From Blautia sp. (GTDB taxonomy: Bacteria; Bacillota; Clostridia; Lachnospirales; Lachnospiraceae), in contig JAETNR010000034.1 in NCBI GenBank assembly GCA_021772055.1, positions 1-48,785 on the forward strand: a DNA stretch of 48,785 nt, read 5' to 3'. Position numbers and translations under genes: made by a program. Below, piece after piece: positions 42,665-48,785 of this stretch. A model generated the notes under the pieces. That model was not told the DNA's origin. It made no database searches and saw nothing but the letters and a program-made list of their open reading frames with translations. Position 1 is the first letter of the stretch, and every line of letters begins with the position of its first letter.

Positions 42665-43673
42665 GCCGCTTGAAAAGCCGTCCTTTGTGGTGGACGGTCT
42701 GATACCCACAGGCTTAATCCTGTTCTGCGGCTCACAGAAAATCGGCAAGAGCTGGCTCATGTTAAAGCTCTGCCTATGCGTGTCGCAGGGAATCCCCTTG
42801 TGGGATATGCCGACACGTGAGGGCGATGTGCTTTACCTCTGCCTTGAGGACACGTTCTGCCGCATACAAGACAGGCTGTTCCGTTTGACGGACGAAGCAA
42901 GCGGGCGGCTCCACTTTGCGGTGGCAAGCGATAAGCTCTCAGACGGTCTTATTGTGCAGTTAGAGGACTATTTGAAAGAATACCCCGACAGCAGGCTCAT
43001 TGTCATTGACACCTTGCAGAAAGTCCGCACCGCTTCCAAAGACAACGCCTATGCCAGTGATTACGGGGATATTTCCCTTATCAAAGACTTTGCCGACAGG
43101 CACTCTCTGGCGGTCATTGTCGTACACCACATCCGAAAGCAGAATGACAGCGACGTGTTCAACAAAGTGTCTGGCACGACGGGATTGACTGGAAGTGCGG
43201 ACGCAACCTTTGTTCTGGAACAGGAAAACCGTGCGTCCAATGCCGCCAAGCTGTATGTGACGGGCAGGGACACGCCCTATCAGGAGTTTAAGCTCCGCTT
43301 CCGTGATTGCAGTTGGGAACTGGTAGAACATAAGGAGCAGGAACAGCTTGCAAAAGAAGCGATACCAGATATTCTTTTTCGGTTAGTGGATTTCATGCAG
43401 GGCAGGGAGGGATGGACTGGCACAGCCACCGAGTTACTGGACGCTCTGGGGGAAACAGGGACAGCGGCGAATGTCTTGACGAAGTGGATGAATGAATACC
43501 GCCTTGATTTCCTGCTTGAGAACCATATCCGCTATGATTTCAGCCGCAGGAGCAACGGGCGGATGATTTCCCTTGCAAGGCAGGAAGATGTGGAGGATGA
43601 CGGTCATGACGGTTATGACGGTGTTTTTGGGATACCCCCGCCGCTGTCATCCCTACGGGAGAACACCCCGTAA
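42621..43673 (+). CDS. RecA-like AAA ATPase / RepA-type helicase
   Basis: 350 residues from ATG 42621 with AAGGAGG upstream. Walker A FCGSQKIGKSWLMLKL (about 33-48, GxxxxGKS), Walker B RLIVIDTLQKV (about 120-130), an IVVHHIRKQ motif and a TGLTGSADATFVL motif define the RepA/KaiC-like hexameric helicase group. A winged-helix-like C-terminal part follows (TATELLDALGETGTAANVL). The last 25 codons contain DGHDGYDG, encoded by one arm of a 42-bp inverted repeat. It may unwind the element during replication or mobilization. Confidence 0.88.
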   Translation: MQKLQTVNADTLLYEPLEKPSFVVDGLIPTGLILFCGSQKIGKSWLMLKLCLCVSQGIPLWDMPTREGDVLYLCLEDTFCRIQDRLFRLTDEASGRLHFAVASDKLSDGLIVQLEDYLKEYPDSRLIVIDTLQKVRTASKDNAYASDYGDISLIKDFADRHSLAVIVVHHIRKQNDSDVFNKVSGTTGLTGSADATFVLEQENRASNAAKLYVTGRDTPYQEFKLRFRDCSWELVEHKEQEQLAKEAIPDILFRLVDFMQGREGWTGTATELLDALGETGTAANVLTKWMNEYRLDFLLENHIRYDFSRRSNGRMISLARQEDVEDDGHDGYDGVFGIPPPLSSLRENTP

Positions 43674-43959
43674 ACGCAACATGCAGGCGTGGGCATTACT
43701 CGCCCTTTTCGGCTCATAAAGCCACCCCTGCGGTCAGAAAAATCCTCCGATTTTTCCGACTGCGTTTACAGGGTGTAACACACTACACTTTGCCCTGCAA
43801 AGTCGTGTGCCAGACGTTCCCTCTGGACTCCCTTAATGCAGGGCTTACGCCCTGCTTATCCTGCGTCTTACGGCTTCGGATAAAAGAATATCGGCGTGAC
43901 GGTTGCGGCTCTTATGAGGGGGTATCCCAAAAACACCGTCATAACCGTCATGACCGTCA
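43598..43959. repeat. Perfect 42-bp inverted repeat flanking oriT
   Basis: Arms at 43598-43639 and 43918-43959 are exact reverse complements, beginning TGACGGTCATGACGG and ending GGGATACCCCC on the left arm. Each arm contains three TGACGGT iterations. The 278 bases between them hold the 3' end of the ATPase gene and the oriT. Confidence 0.85.
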
Positions 43960-44012
43960 CGCGCCAAAGACAGGAAGTGACAGTTACCCGCCGAAAGAAA
44001 GGAAGATGAACT
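43674..44012. promoter_or_regulatory. Non-coding mobilization region
   Basis: No gene in 339 bases. It holds hairpins GAAAAATC-CTCC-GATTTTTC (43737-43756), GCAGGGC-TTAC-GCCCTGC (43838-43855), the pair CCCGTAAACGCA / TGCGTTTACAGGG (43667-43678 and 43761-43773), the oriT and the right arm of the 42-bp repeat. This is the density of structure expected around a relaxase origin. Confidence 0.7.
43770..43812 (-). other. Origin of transfer (oriT) of the MobV type
   Basis: On the minus strand the sequence reads hairpin ACTTTGC-AGG-GCAAAGT (43803-43787), then G, then TAGTGTG/TTA (43785-43776). This matches the pMV158-type MobV oriT: a stem ending ...AAAGT shortly before the nick in TAGTGTG/TTA. Predicted nick between 43779 and 43778 on the minus strand. 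The leading region would run leftward and the relaxase gene would enter last, as usual. Confidence 0.8.
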
Positions 44013-44978
44013 ATGCCCTATGCAATCCTGCGTTTCCAGAAACGCAAAGCAGGCGGCGTTGCGGCTTGTGAACGCCACAACGAGCGGAAGAAAGAAGCCT
44101 ATAAGAGTAACCCAGATATTGATATGGAACGCTCCAAAGATAACTACCATCTTGTGAATCCGCCCCGTTACACCTACAAGAAAGAGATAAACCGAATGGT
44201 AGCCGAAGCGGGCTGCAAGGTAAGGAAAGACAGCGTGATGATGGTGGAAACGCTCATCACTGCTTCGCCCGAATTTATGAACAGCCTGCCGCCCGAAGAA
44301 CAAAAAGAGTATTTCCAGACGGCTCTTGATTTCATTTCAGAGCGTGTGGGGAAGAAAAATATCCTCTCCGCAGTCGTTCATATGGATGAAAGGACACCCC
44401 ATATGCACCTATGCTTTGTACCGATTACGCCAGATAACAAGCTGTCAGCGAAGTCTATCTTAGGCAACCAGAAATCCTTATCCGAGTGGCAGACAGCCTA
44501 CCATGAGCGGATGTCCGCACGGTGGAACGAATTAGAGAGAGGTCAATCCTCAATGGAAACCAAGCGGAAGCATATCCCCACATGGCTCTATAAGTTAGGC
44601 GGCAGGCTTGATAAACAATATGCGGAAATCGTGTCTGCCCTCTCCGACATCAACGCCTTTAACGCAGGGAAAAAACGTGACAAGGCTCTGGAACTGATTG
44701 CGGCATGGCTTCCAGACGTGGAGAAATTCTCTAAGGAAATCGGCAAACAGCAGGCGTATATCGACAGCTTGAAAGAGAGAATCGGGCAGGAATCCGACTA
44801 TGCGGGGCGTATGCGTGATGAAAAGTACGAGCAGGAATTAAAGGTACAGAAAGCCAACCAGAGGATATTTGAGTTGCAGAGAACCAACGAGCAGATGGGG
44901 CGGCTGCTCTCCAAAATCCCACCAGAGGTATTGGAAGAATTGCAGAAAAGCAACAGGAATAGAGCGAAAGAAAGGTAG
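44013..44978 (+). CDS. mobV: MobV-family relaxase
   Basis: 321 residues. The start MPYAILRFQKRKAGGVAACERHNERK and the motif VVHMDERTPHMHLCFVPI (HxDE..PHxH metal site, near 125-142) define the MobV/Pre group. MVETLITASPEFM supplies the preceding motif. The C-terminal third is a coiled coil (ELKVQKANQRIFELQRTNEQMGRLL), common in MobV dimerisation. It nicks and ferries the element from the oriT just upstream. It needs a coupling protein and channel supplied in trans, probably from the host ICE. RBS AAAGGAAG lies upstream. Confidence 0.95.
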   Translation: MPYAILRFQKRKAGGVAACERHNERKKEAYKSNPDIDMERSKDNYHLVNPPRYTYKKEINRMVAEAGCKVRKDSVMMVETLITASPEFMNSLPPEEQKEYFQTALDFISERVGKKNILSAVVHMDERTPHMHLCFVPITPDNKLSAKSILGNQKSLSEWQTAYHERMSARWNELERGQSSMETKRKHIPTWLYKLGGRLDKQYAEIVSALSDINAFNAGKKRDKALELIAAWLPDVEKFSKEIGKQQAYIDSLKERIGQESDYAGRMRDEKYEQELKVQKANQRIFELQRTNEQMGRLLSKIPPEVLEELQKSNRNRAKER

Positions 44979-44986
44979 AAATGTGA

Positions 44987-45841
44987 ATGAAGAAACAGGA
45001 TTTTAAGGTATTAAAGACCGCAGATTTATATCCGTTTCCCGATAACCCGTTTCATGTAGTGGAGGACGAAATGCTGTCAGAATTAGCAGAGAGTATCAAA
45101 GAGTTTGGCATTGTAACGCCGATAATCACACACCCGAAAGAGGATGGGAACGGCTATGAAATCATTGCAGGGCAGCGGCGTGTCCGTGCTTCGGAGCTTG
45201 CAGGGATAAATACAATTCCCGCTTTTGTCCTGCCCTTAGACCGTGACCGAGCTATTATCACCCTTGTAGACAGCAACTTGCAACGAGAAAATATCCTGCC
45301 ATCGGAGCGGGCGTTTGCCTACAAGATGAAATCCGAAGCCATGAAACGGCAGGGCTTCCGCACAGATTTAACCTCGTCACAAGTTGGGACGAAGTTGCGG
45401 ACAGACGATAAAGTGGCGCAGGGCTTCGGCGTTGGCAGGATGACCGTACAGCGGTTTATCCGCTTAACGGAGCTGATACCGCCGATTTTGCAGATGGTGG
45501 ACGAGGGTAGAATCGCCCTCACGCCTGCGGTGGAGCTGTCCTTTTTGAAGAAAGACGAGCAGGAAAATTTATTCGCCACAATGGAAAGTGAGGAAGCAAC
45601 GCCCTCACTCTCACAGGCACAGCGGATGAAAACTATGAGCCAGAGTGGGCGGCTTGACATGGATACCATCTTTGCGATTATGACCGAGGAAAAGGGAAAC
45701 CAGAAAGAAACCGTAAAAATCGGCATGGAGAGGTTAAAGAAATACTTCCCGAAAGGCACAACGCCGAAGCAGATGGAGGACACCATCATTAAACTTTTAG
45801 AGCGTGAATTGCAGAGGAAACGGAACAGGGACAGCCGCTAA
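44987..45841 (+). CDS. parB: ParB/Spo0J-family protein of the nested element
   Basis: 284 residues, eight bases after the relaxase gene. ParB nuclease-like domain at about 10-105 (VTPIITHPKEDGNGYEIIAGQRRVRASELAG; GQRR signature), HTH at about 145-180 (GVGRMTVQRFIRLTELIPP). It shares the NPFHV.EDE..SELAESIK pattern with the ICE ParB at 6625 but is a clearly diverged, GC-richer relative. No ParA is present beside it, so it may act alone in regulation or mobilization, or use the ICE ParA. Confidence 0.92.
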   Translation: MKKQDFKVLKTADLYPFPDNPFHVVEDEMLSELAESIKEFGIVTPIITHPKEDGNGYEIIAGQRRVRASELAGINTIPAFVLPLDRDRAIITLVDSNLQRENILPSERAFAYKMKSEAMKRQGFRTDLTSSQVGTKLRTDDKVAQGFGVGRMTVQRFIRLTELIPPILQMVDEGRIALTPAVELSFLKKDEQENLFATMESEEATPSLSQAQRMKTMSQSGRLDMDTIFAIMTEEKGNQKETVKIGMERLKKYFPKGTTPKQMEDTIIKLLERELQRKRNRDSR

Positions 45842-45906
45842 TCTTCTCTTTTCGGGAGGTAAATACAGAACTCTGAACAGATAAAAAACAGAAAGGCAAG
45901 GCAGAA

Positions 45907-46137
45907 ATGAAAGAAATCCAGTATGAGATTGTAAAGGAAATCGCCGTATTGTCGGCAAGCGGCAGCGGCTATACAAAGGAAATCAATTTAATCTCATGGA
46001 ACGGGAACGAGCCGAAGTATGACATCCGCAGCTTTTCCCCGAACCGTGAGAAGTGTGGCAAAGGAATCACGTTGACCGTTGATGAAGCGGCGGCACTCCT
46101 TAAAGCATTGCAGAAAGAAGTAAACAGCGGCGATTGA
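45907..46137 (+). CDS. PC4/YdbC-like single-stranded DNA-binding protein
   Basis: 76 residues. The pattern IVKEIAVLSASGSGYTKEINLISWNGNEPKYDIRSF followed by GKGITLTVDEAAALLKAL matches the YdbC/PC4 fold (four-stranded sheet plus helix) known to bind single-stranded DNA. Encoded after relaxase and ParB, it could protect the transferred strand. RBS AAAGGCAAGGC is weak. No sign of damage. Confidence 0.8.
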   Translation: MKEIQYEIVKEIAVLSASGSGYTKEINLISWNGNEPKYDIRSFSPNREKCGKGITLTVDEAAALLKALQKEVNSGD

Positions 46138-46206
46138 TGGTGTCTGATTGGCAGAGCAGGGGGATTTTATATACTCCCCTGCCTGTCTGGAAAGGAAGAT
46201 TTGAAT

Positions 46207-46398
46207 ATGGGCGAGGATAAGACAGCAAACAAAAAGAGAAAGCGTATCATGCCAAAAGCACAGGTGCAGGTAATTATCAGTCGGGAATATGTCGGCACAC
46301 AGACCGTTGCGGAAGCGTTTATCCCGATTATTTCTGAAGATATACGGAGGGAGATTGCCAAAGATGACACCTTCGACAATGAGGGTATATCCGCTTAG
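46207..46398 (+). CDS. tnpW: TnpW-like transposon protein
   Basis: 63 residues from ATG 46207 (AAAGGAAG upstream; in-frame TTG 46201 is an alternative). A basic start (TANKKRKRIMPKAQ) and the core VQVIISREYVGTQTVAEAFIPIISEDIRREI match the TnpW family, placed just before the TnpX-type recombinase as in Tn4451. Function unknown. The pattern looks like a small dimeric alpha/beta domain. Confidence 0.8.
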   Translation: MGEDKTANKKRKRIMPKAQVQVIISREYVGTQTVAEAFIPIISEDIRREIAKDDTFDNEGISA

Positions 46399-46452
46399 AA
46401 TGTACGCAATGGAACATGAAACCTATTAGAACAAAGACGGAGGTTTAACAGT

Positions 46453-48615
46453 ATGGCAGGAATCAAAGAAGAAAAGAAAATATATTTAGTAGGCATTTAC
46501 TGCCGCTTGTCAAAGGACGATGGCACGGATAACGAGAGTGCGAGCATTGCCACACAGAAATCCATCCTCACGGATTATGTGAAAAAGCAGGGCTGGCATT
46601 TGACAAAAACGTATGTAGACGACGGATATTCTGGTACGAATTTCCAAAGACCGAGTTTCCAGAACATGATTAAGGATATTGAAAACGGGCTGATAAACTG
46701 CGTGATTACGAAAGATTTATCCCGTCTGGGGAGGAATTACCTTGACTGCGGGCTGTATCTGGAAGTCTTTTTCCCAGAGCATAATGTGAGGTATATAGCG
46801 GTCAATGACGGCGTGGATACGCTCAATAAATCGGCGATGGACATCACGCCTTTCCGCAACATCCTAAACGAAATGTATTCTGCTGATGTGTCGGTCAAGA
46901 TTAAATCGGCGTACCGTGCGAGGTTTCAGCAGGGAAAATTCATGGGGACGTATGCACCCTACGGATATATCAAAGACCCTGCCGACCATAACCACCTATT
47001 GATTGATGATAAGGTTGCCCATGTGGTAAGGGAGATATTTGACCTTGCACTTGCAGGAAACGGAATCTCTAAAATCCGCAAGCACATCAACAAGCAGCAT
47101 ATCTTACGCCCTGCCGCTTATGCGGCGGAGCAGGGGGCGGCAGGCTATGAAAGATATTTCGAGGATAACGAGGAAAACCGCTATATCTGGAGCGAGAATA
47201 GTGTGAGGGGCATTTTAAGAAGCCCGATATATGCGGGAAATCTTGCAGGCTACAAACGGATTGCCGCCAACATGAAAAGCAAGAAACGTCCCTCTAAGCT
47301 GCCCGAAGAATGGGAAGTGATACCCGATACCCATGAGGGGATAGTCGCGCAGGAGGAATTTGATACCGTACAGCAGCTTATCACAAGCCGCAGATTACCC
47401 GAAAACAAGGGCGGCTTTGAGAATATCTTTGCGGGCGTTATTAAGTGTGCGGACTGCGGCTACGCTTTGCGGGCTATGAGTGCCAACAGGAGGAAACGCC
47501 CCGATATTATCGACTGCATACAATACACCTGTAATAATTATGGCAGGTATGGCAATGTCATGTGTACCGCACACGCCATTGAAGCGAGGGATTTATTCAA
47601 TGCCGTGCTTGCCGACATCAACCGTTTTGCGGATATGGCGGTGAATGACGAGCGTGCGGTGAGGGCGATTGAGAAGCGGCTCACGGAAACAGACCAGAGC
47701 AAAGCAAAAGCAATGGAGAAAGAACGGAAGAAGCTGAACAAACGCCTTGCGGAGCTTGACAGGCTGTTTTCCTCTCTCTATGAGGATAAAGTCATGGAGC
47801 GTATCACCGAGCGGAATTTTGAGATGATGTCGGGGAAATACCAGAAAGAACAGCTTGAAATTGAAGCAAGACTGAAAGAAGTAACGGAAACGCTCAATGA
47901 AAGCTACGAGAAATCGCAGGGAATCCGTGACTTCCTCTCCCTTATCCGCAATTATCAAGGCTTAAAAGAACTGGACGCAACAGTGATAAATGCACTGATA
48001 GACAAGATACTTGTTTCGGAGCGTGAGAAGTCAGCGGACGGAACAGTGAAACAGGAAATCAAGATTTACTATAAATTCATCGGCTTTGTCGGTGAATTAC
48101 ATATCACACCCACAAAGCGGTGGACAGCATTAAAGCCTAAGAATTGTACAGTGTGCGGTGTTGAATACGTCCCCCGCTCCGCAATATCGAAGTATTGTCC
48201 AGAGTGCAGGGGAAAGATAAGAAAGGCTCAAGGGACAGAAACGAAACGCAGGAGCAGAGAACGAAACAGACAGGCATGTATTGAACTGTCCGCAAAAAAT
48301 GACCGACTGAAGAAGGCCAGAAAGGACCGTGGCCTGACGCAGGAGCAGCTGGCAGAGCAGGCTGGCCCGTCTGCCCGCCATATCGCAAAGATCGAGAAGG
48401 GGGATGTGAATCCCTCGTTTGAGGTCCTGTCTACATTGGTGAAAACGCTTGGGGTATCCTTCGATGCCATTTTTGACCCGGCCAGCGAACAGGTGGCGGC
48501 TGAACTTCAGGAGATCGCCGGGCTTTACCGGGCCTGCCCGGAGCAGGGGCAGCGGCTGATCCTGGCGGTGATCCGGACGATGGCAGGGGAACTGATGGAT
48601 AAGCGCAAGGAGTAA
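46453..48615 (+). CDS. tnpX: TnpX-type large serine recombinase with C-terminal XRE domain fusion
   Basis: 720 residues. The catalytic domain has Ser20 in GIYCRLSKDDG, ASIATQKSIL and TKDLSRLGRNYLD. A recombinase domain follows (about 165-300; FMGTYAPYGYIKDP), then a zinc ribbon (CADCGYALR...YTCNNYGRYGNVMC), a coiled coil (about 400-500) and a second Cys pair region (CTVCGVEYVPRSAISKYCPECRG, about 563-585). Normally the protein ends soon after the following basic stretch. Here the frame continues from about residue 611 into a complete Cro/CI HTH (DRLKKARKDRGLTQEQLAEQ, RHIAKIEKGDVNPSFEVLS) and a tail (YRACPEQGQRLILAVI). The added part is more GC-rich. It moves the nested element; the fusion may alter DNA binding or be a recombination scar. 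Confidence 0.9.
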   Translation: MAGIKEEKKIYLVGIYCRLSKDDGTDNESASIATQKSILTDYVKKQGWHLTKTYVDDGYSGTNFQRPSFQNMIKDIENGLINCVITKDLSRLGRNYLDCGLYLEVFFPEHNVRYIAVNDGVDTLNKSAMDITPFRNILNEMYSADVSVKIKSAYRARFQQGKFMGTYAPYGYIKDPADHNHLLIDDKVAHVVREIFDLALAGNGISKIRKHINKQHILRPAAYAAEQGAAGYERYFEDNEENRYIWSENSVRGILRSPIYAGNLAGYKRIAANMKSKKRPSKLPEEWEVIPDTHEGIVAQEEFDTVQQLITSRRLPENKGGFENIFAGVIKCADCGYALRAMSANRRKRPDIIDCIQYTCNNYGRYGNVMCTAHAIEARDLFNAVLADINRFADMAVNDERAVRAIEKRLTETDQSKAKAMEKERKKLNKRLAELDRLFSSLYEDKVMERITERNFEMMSGKYQKEQLEIEARLKEVTETLNESYEKSQGIRDFLSLIRNYQGLKELDATVINALIDKILVSEREKSADGTVKQEIKIYYKFIGFVGELHITPTKRWTALKPKNCTVCGVEYVPRSAISKYCPECRGKIRKAQGTETKRRSRERNRQACIELSAKNDRLKKARKDRGLTQEQLAEQAGPSARHIAKIEKGDVNPSFEVLSTLVKTLGVSFDAIFDPASEQVAAELQEIAGLYRACPEQGQRLILAVIRTMAGELMDKRKE

Positions 48616-48649
48616 TATCAACGTGTAACTAAACTCCCGCTTAAAAGGA

Positions 48650-48693
48650 AGAGCCGATGATCTGGTGAGTTTCCTCACAAGTTCATCGGCTCT
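48650..48693 (-). terminator. Terminator of the inverted KTR gene
   Basis: AGAGCCGATGA and TCATCGGCTCT with an inner GTGAG/CTCAC stem. On the minus strand TCCTTTTAA follows. The stem is near-identical to the KTR terminator at 40991 but in the opposite direction. It can also end the recombinase transcript. Confidence 0.7.
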
Positions 48694-48697
48694 GCGT

Positions 48698-48785
48698 CTA
48701 TGCGTCTGGCTCTTTGATGACGGTAATTTTTTGTTGTTGCACTTCGATAAGTGTTTCCTGCTTGCATTTAGGGCAATATAGCGGG
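48698..48785 (-). CDS. Cysteine-rich KTR-domain protein (3' part only, runs off the window)
   Basis: Reverse-strand frame reading YCPKCKQETLIEV...KITVIKEPDA then TAG. It is a clear homologue of the KTR protein at 40815 (YCPKCRQETLIEA...QITIIKEPDA). Its N-terminal half lies beyond the window. The opposite direction shows that another gene module begins here. Confidence 0.85.
   Translation of the reverse strand, partial: PLYCPKCKQETLIEVQQQKITVIKEPDA

Larger units (their letters stand above)
39751..48615 (+). mobile_element. Nested Tn4451-class mobilizable element (TnpX-type serine recombinase)
   Basis: The element interrupts the SNF2 gene at codon Asp of PSD (GA at 39751-39752; large serine recombinases of the TnpX class are known to cross over at GA dinucleotides). 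It carries tnpV, tnpW, a TnpX-like recombinase, MobV relaxase, oriT, a RecA-like ATPase and ParB, with higher GC than the host ICE. There are no channel genes, so it is mobilizable rather than self-transmissible. The right boundary is not proven: an inverted KTR gene begins right after the recombinase and the 3' part of the SNF2 gene is not seen. Confidence 0.8.
5013..48785 (+). mobile_element. Tn1549/CTn-type integrative conjugative element (right end outside window), interrupted by a nested element
   Basis: All genes from 5198 onward run rightward in the order typical of Tn1549-like ICEs of Clostridia: ParA/ParB/RepA, PcfB, coupling protein, Maff2, VirB6-like, PrgI, VirB4, NlpC/P60, DUF4315, DUF4366, TopB, SpaA-like surface protein, SNF2/methylase. 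The relaxase and integrase normally found further right are not in the window. From about 39751 the sequence belongs to a nested element. The left boundary is inferred from the interrupted phosphatase gene. Confidence 0.8.

Noticed and set aside
43598..43959. Terminal inverted repeats of an insertion sequence
   Set aside because: The 278 bases between the arms contain no transposase and include part of the ATPase gene and the oriT; no target duplication is seen.

Overview
The window is almost entirely mobile DNA from an anaerobic Gram-positive gut bacterium, most likely a Lachnospiraceae or related Clostridia. The evidence is the AT-rich coding style, strong AGGAGG ribosome sites with many TTG and GTG starts, and a conjugation module of the Tn1549 / Clostridioides difficile CTn type (PcfB, VirD4-like coupling protein, Maff2, VirB6-like, PrgI, VirB4, NlpC/P60 hydrolase, DUF4315, DUF4366, topoisomerase III, Cna-B surface protein, SNF2/methylase). 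No rRNA, tRNA, CRISPR array or antibiotic-resistance gene is visible.

Layout. (1) 1-1790: the end of one element, with an excisionase fragment, an intact excisionase and a Tn916-type tyrosine integrase followed by a terminator. (2) 1907-4698: an AT-rich two-gene cassette, a putative PD-(D/E)XK (QxK-type) nuclease overlapping a GHKL/MORC-like ATPase that carries a second C-terminal PD-(D/E)XK domain. It looks like an uncharacterised anti-phage or restriction-like system. (3) 4699-5138: a gene-poor junction with inverted repeats and the first ten codons of a low-molecular-weight protein tyrosine phosphatase gene, probably the left end of the next element. (4) About 5013-39751: a large integrative conjugative element. 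It starts with a plasmid-like maintenance block (ParA, ParB, RepA with internal iteron-like repeats). A short accessory block follows (regulator, membrane protein, putative HEPN protein). Then come the transfer genes (11.5-24.9 kb), a 2243-residue thioester/Cna-B cell-wall adhesin, a regulator, a probable type I toxin-antitoxin locus, and a giant SNF2 helicase/N6-methylase gene. (5) About 39751-48.6 kb: a nested mobilizable element of the Tn4451 (TnpX) class, inserted into the SNF2 gene just before its helicase motif VI. It carries TnpV, TnpW, a TnpX-type serine recombinase fused to an XRE domain, a MobV relaxase with a recognisable oriT, a RecA-like ATPase, ParB, a PC4-like protein, two sigma-like regulators and a KTR protein. 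(6) 48.65 kb to the end: a second, inverted KTR gene, so further inserted DNA begins here.

How it fits together. ParA/ParB/RepA suggest the ICE replicates after excision. PcfB, the coupling protein, the VirB-like channel and the hydrolase move DNA out, and the giant adhesin probably promotes cell contact. A 25-bp palindrome occurs exactly three times, ahead of the XRE regulator, ahead of the PcfB operon and ahead of the Maff2/VirB operon, and may coordinate these units. The nested element is mobilizable only: it brings its own relaxase and oriT and would rely on the host ICE or another element for the channel.

Most notable observations: a complete tnpV-like gene overprinted in another frame of the SNF2 gene; the nuclease/GHKL pair; the three-copy palindrome; the MobV oriT inside a perfect 42-bp inverted repeat; the TnpX-XRE fusion; and a complete toxin/antisense-RNA locus. 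Family names are assigned from memory of sequence motifs; no database search was run.
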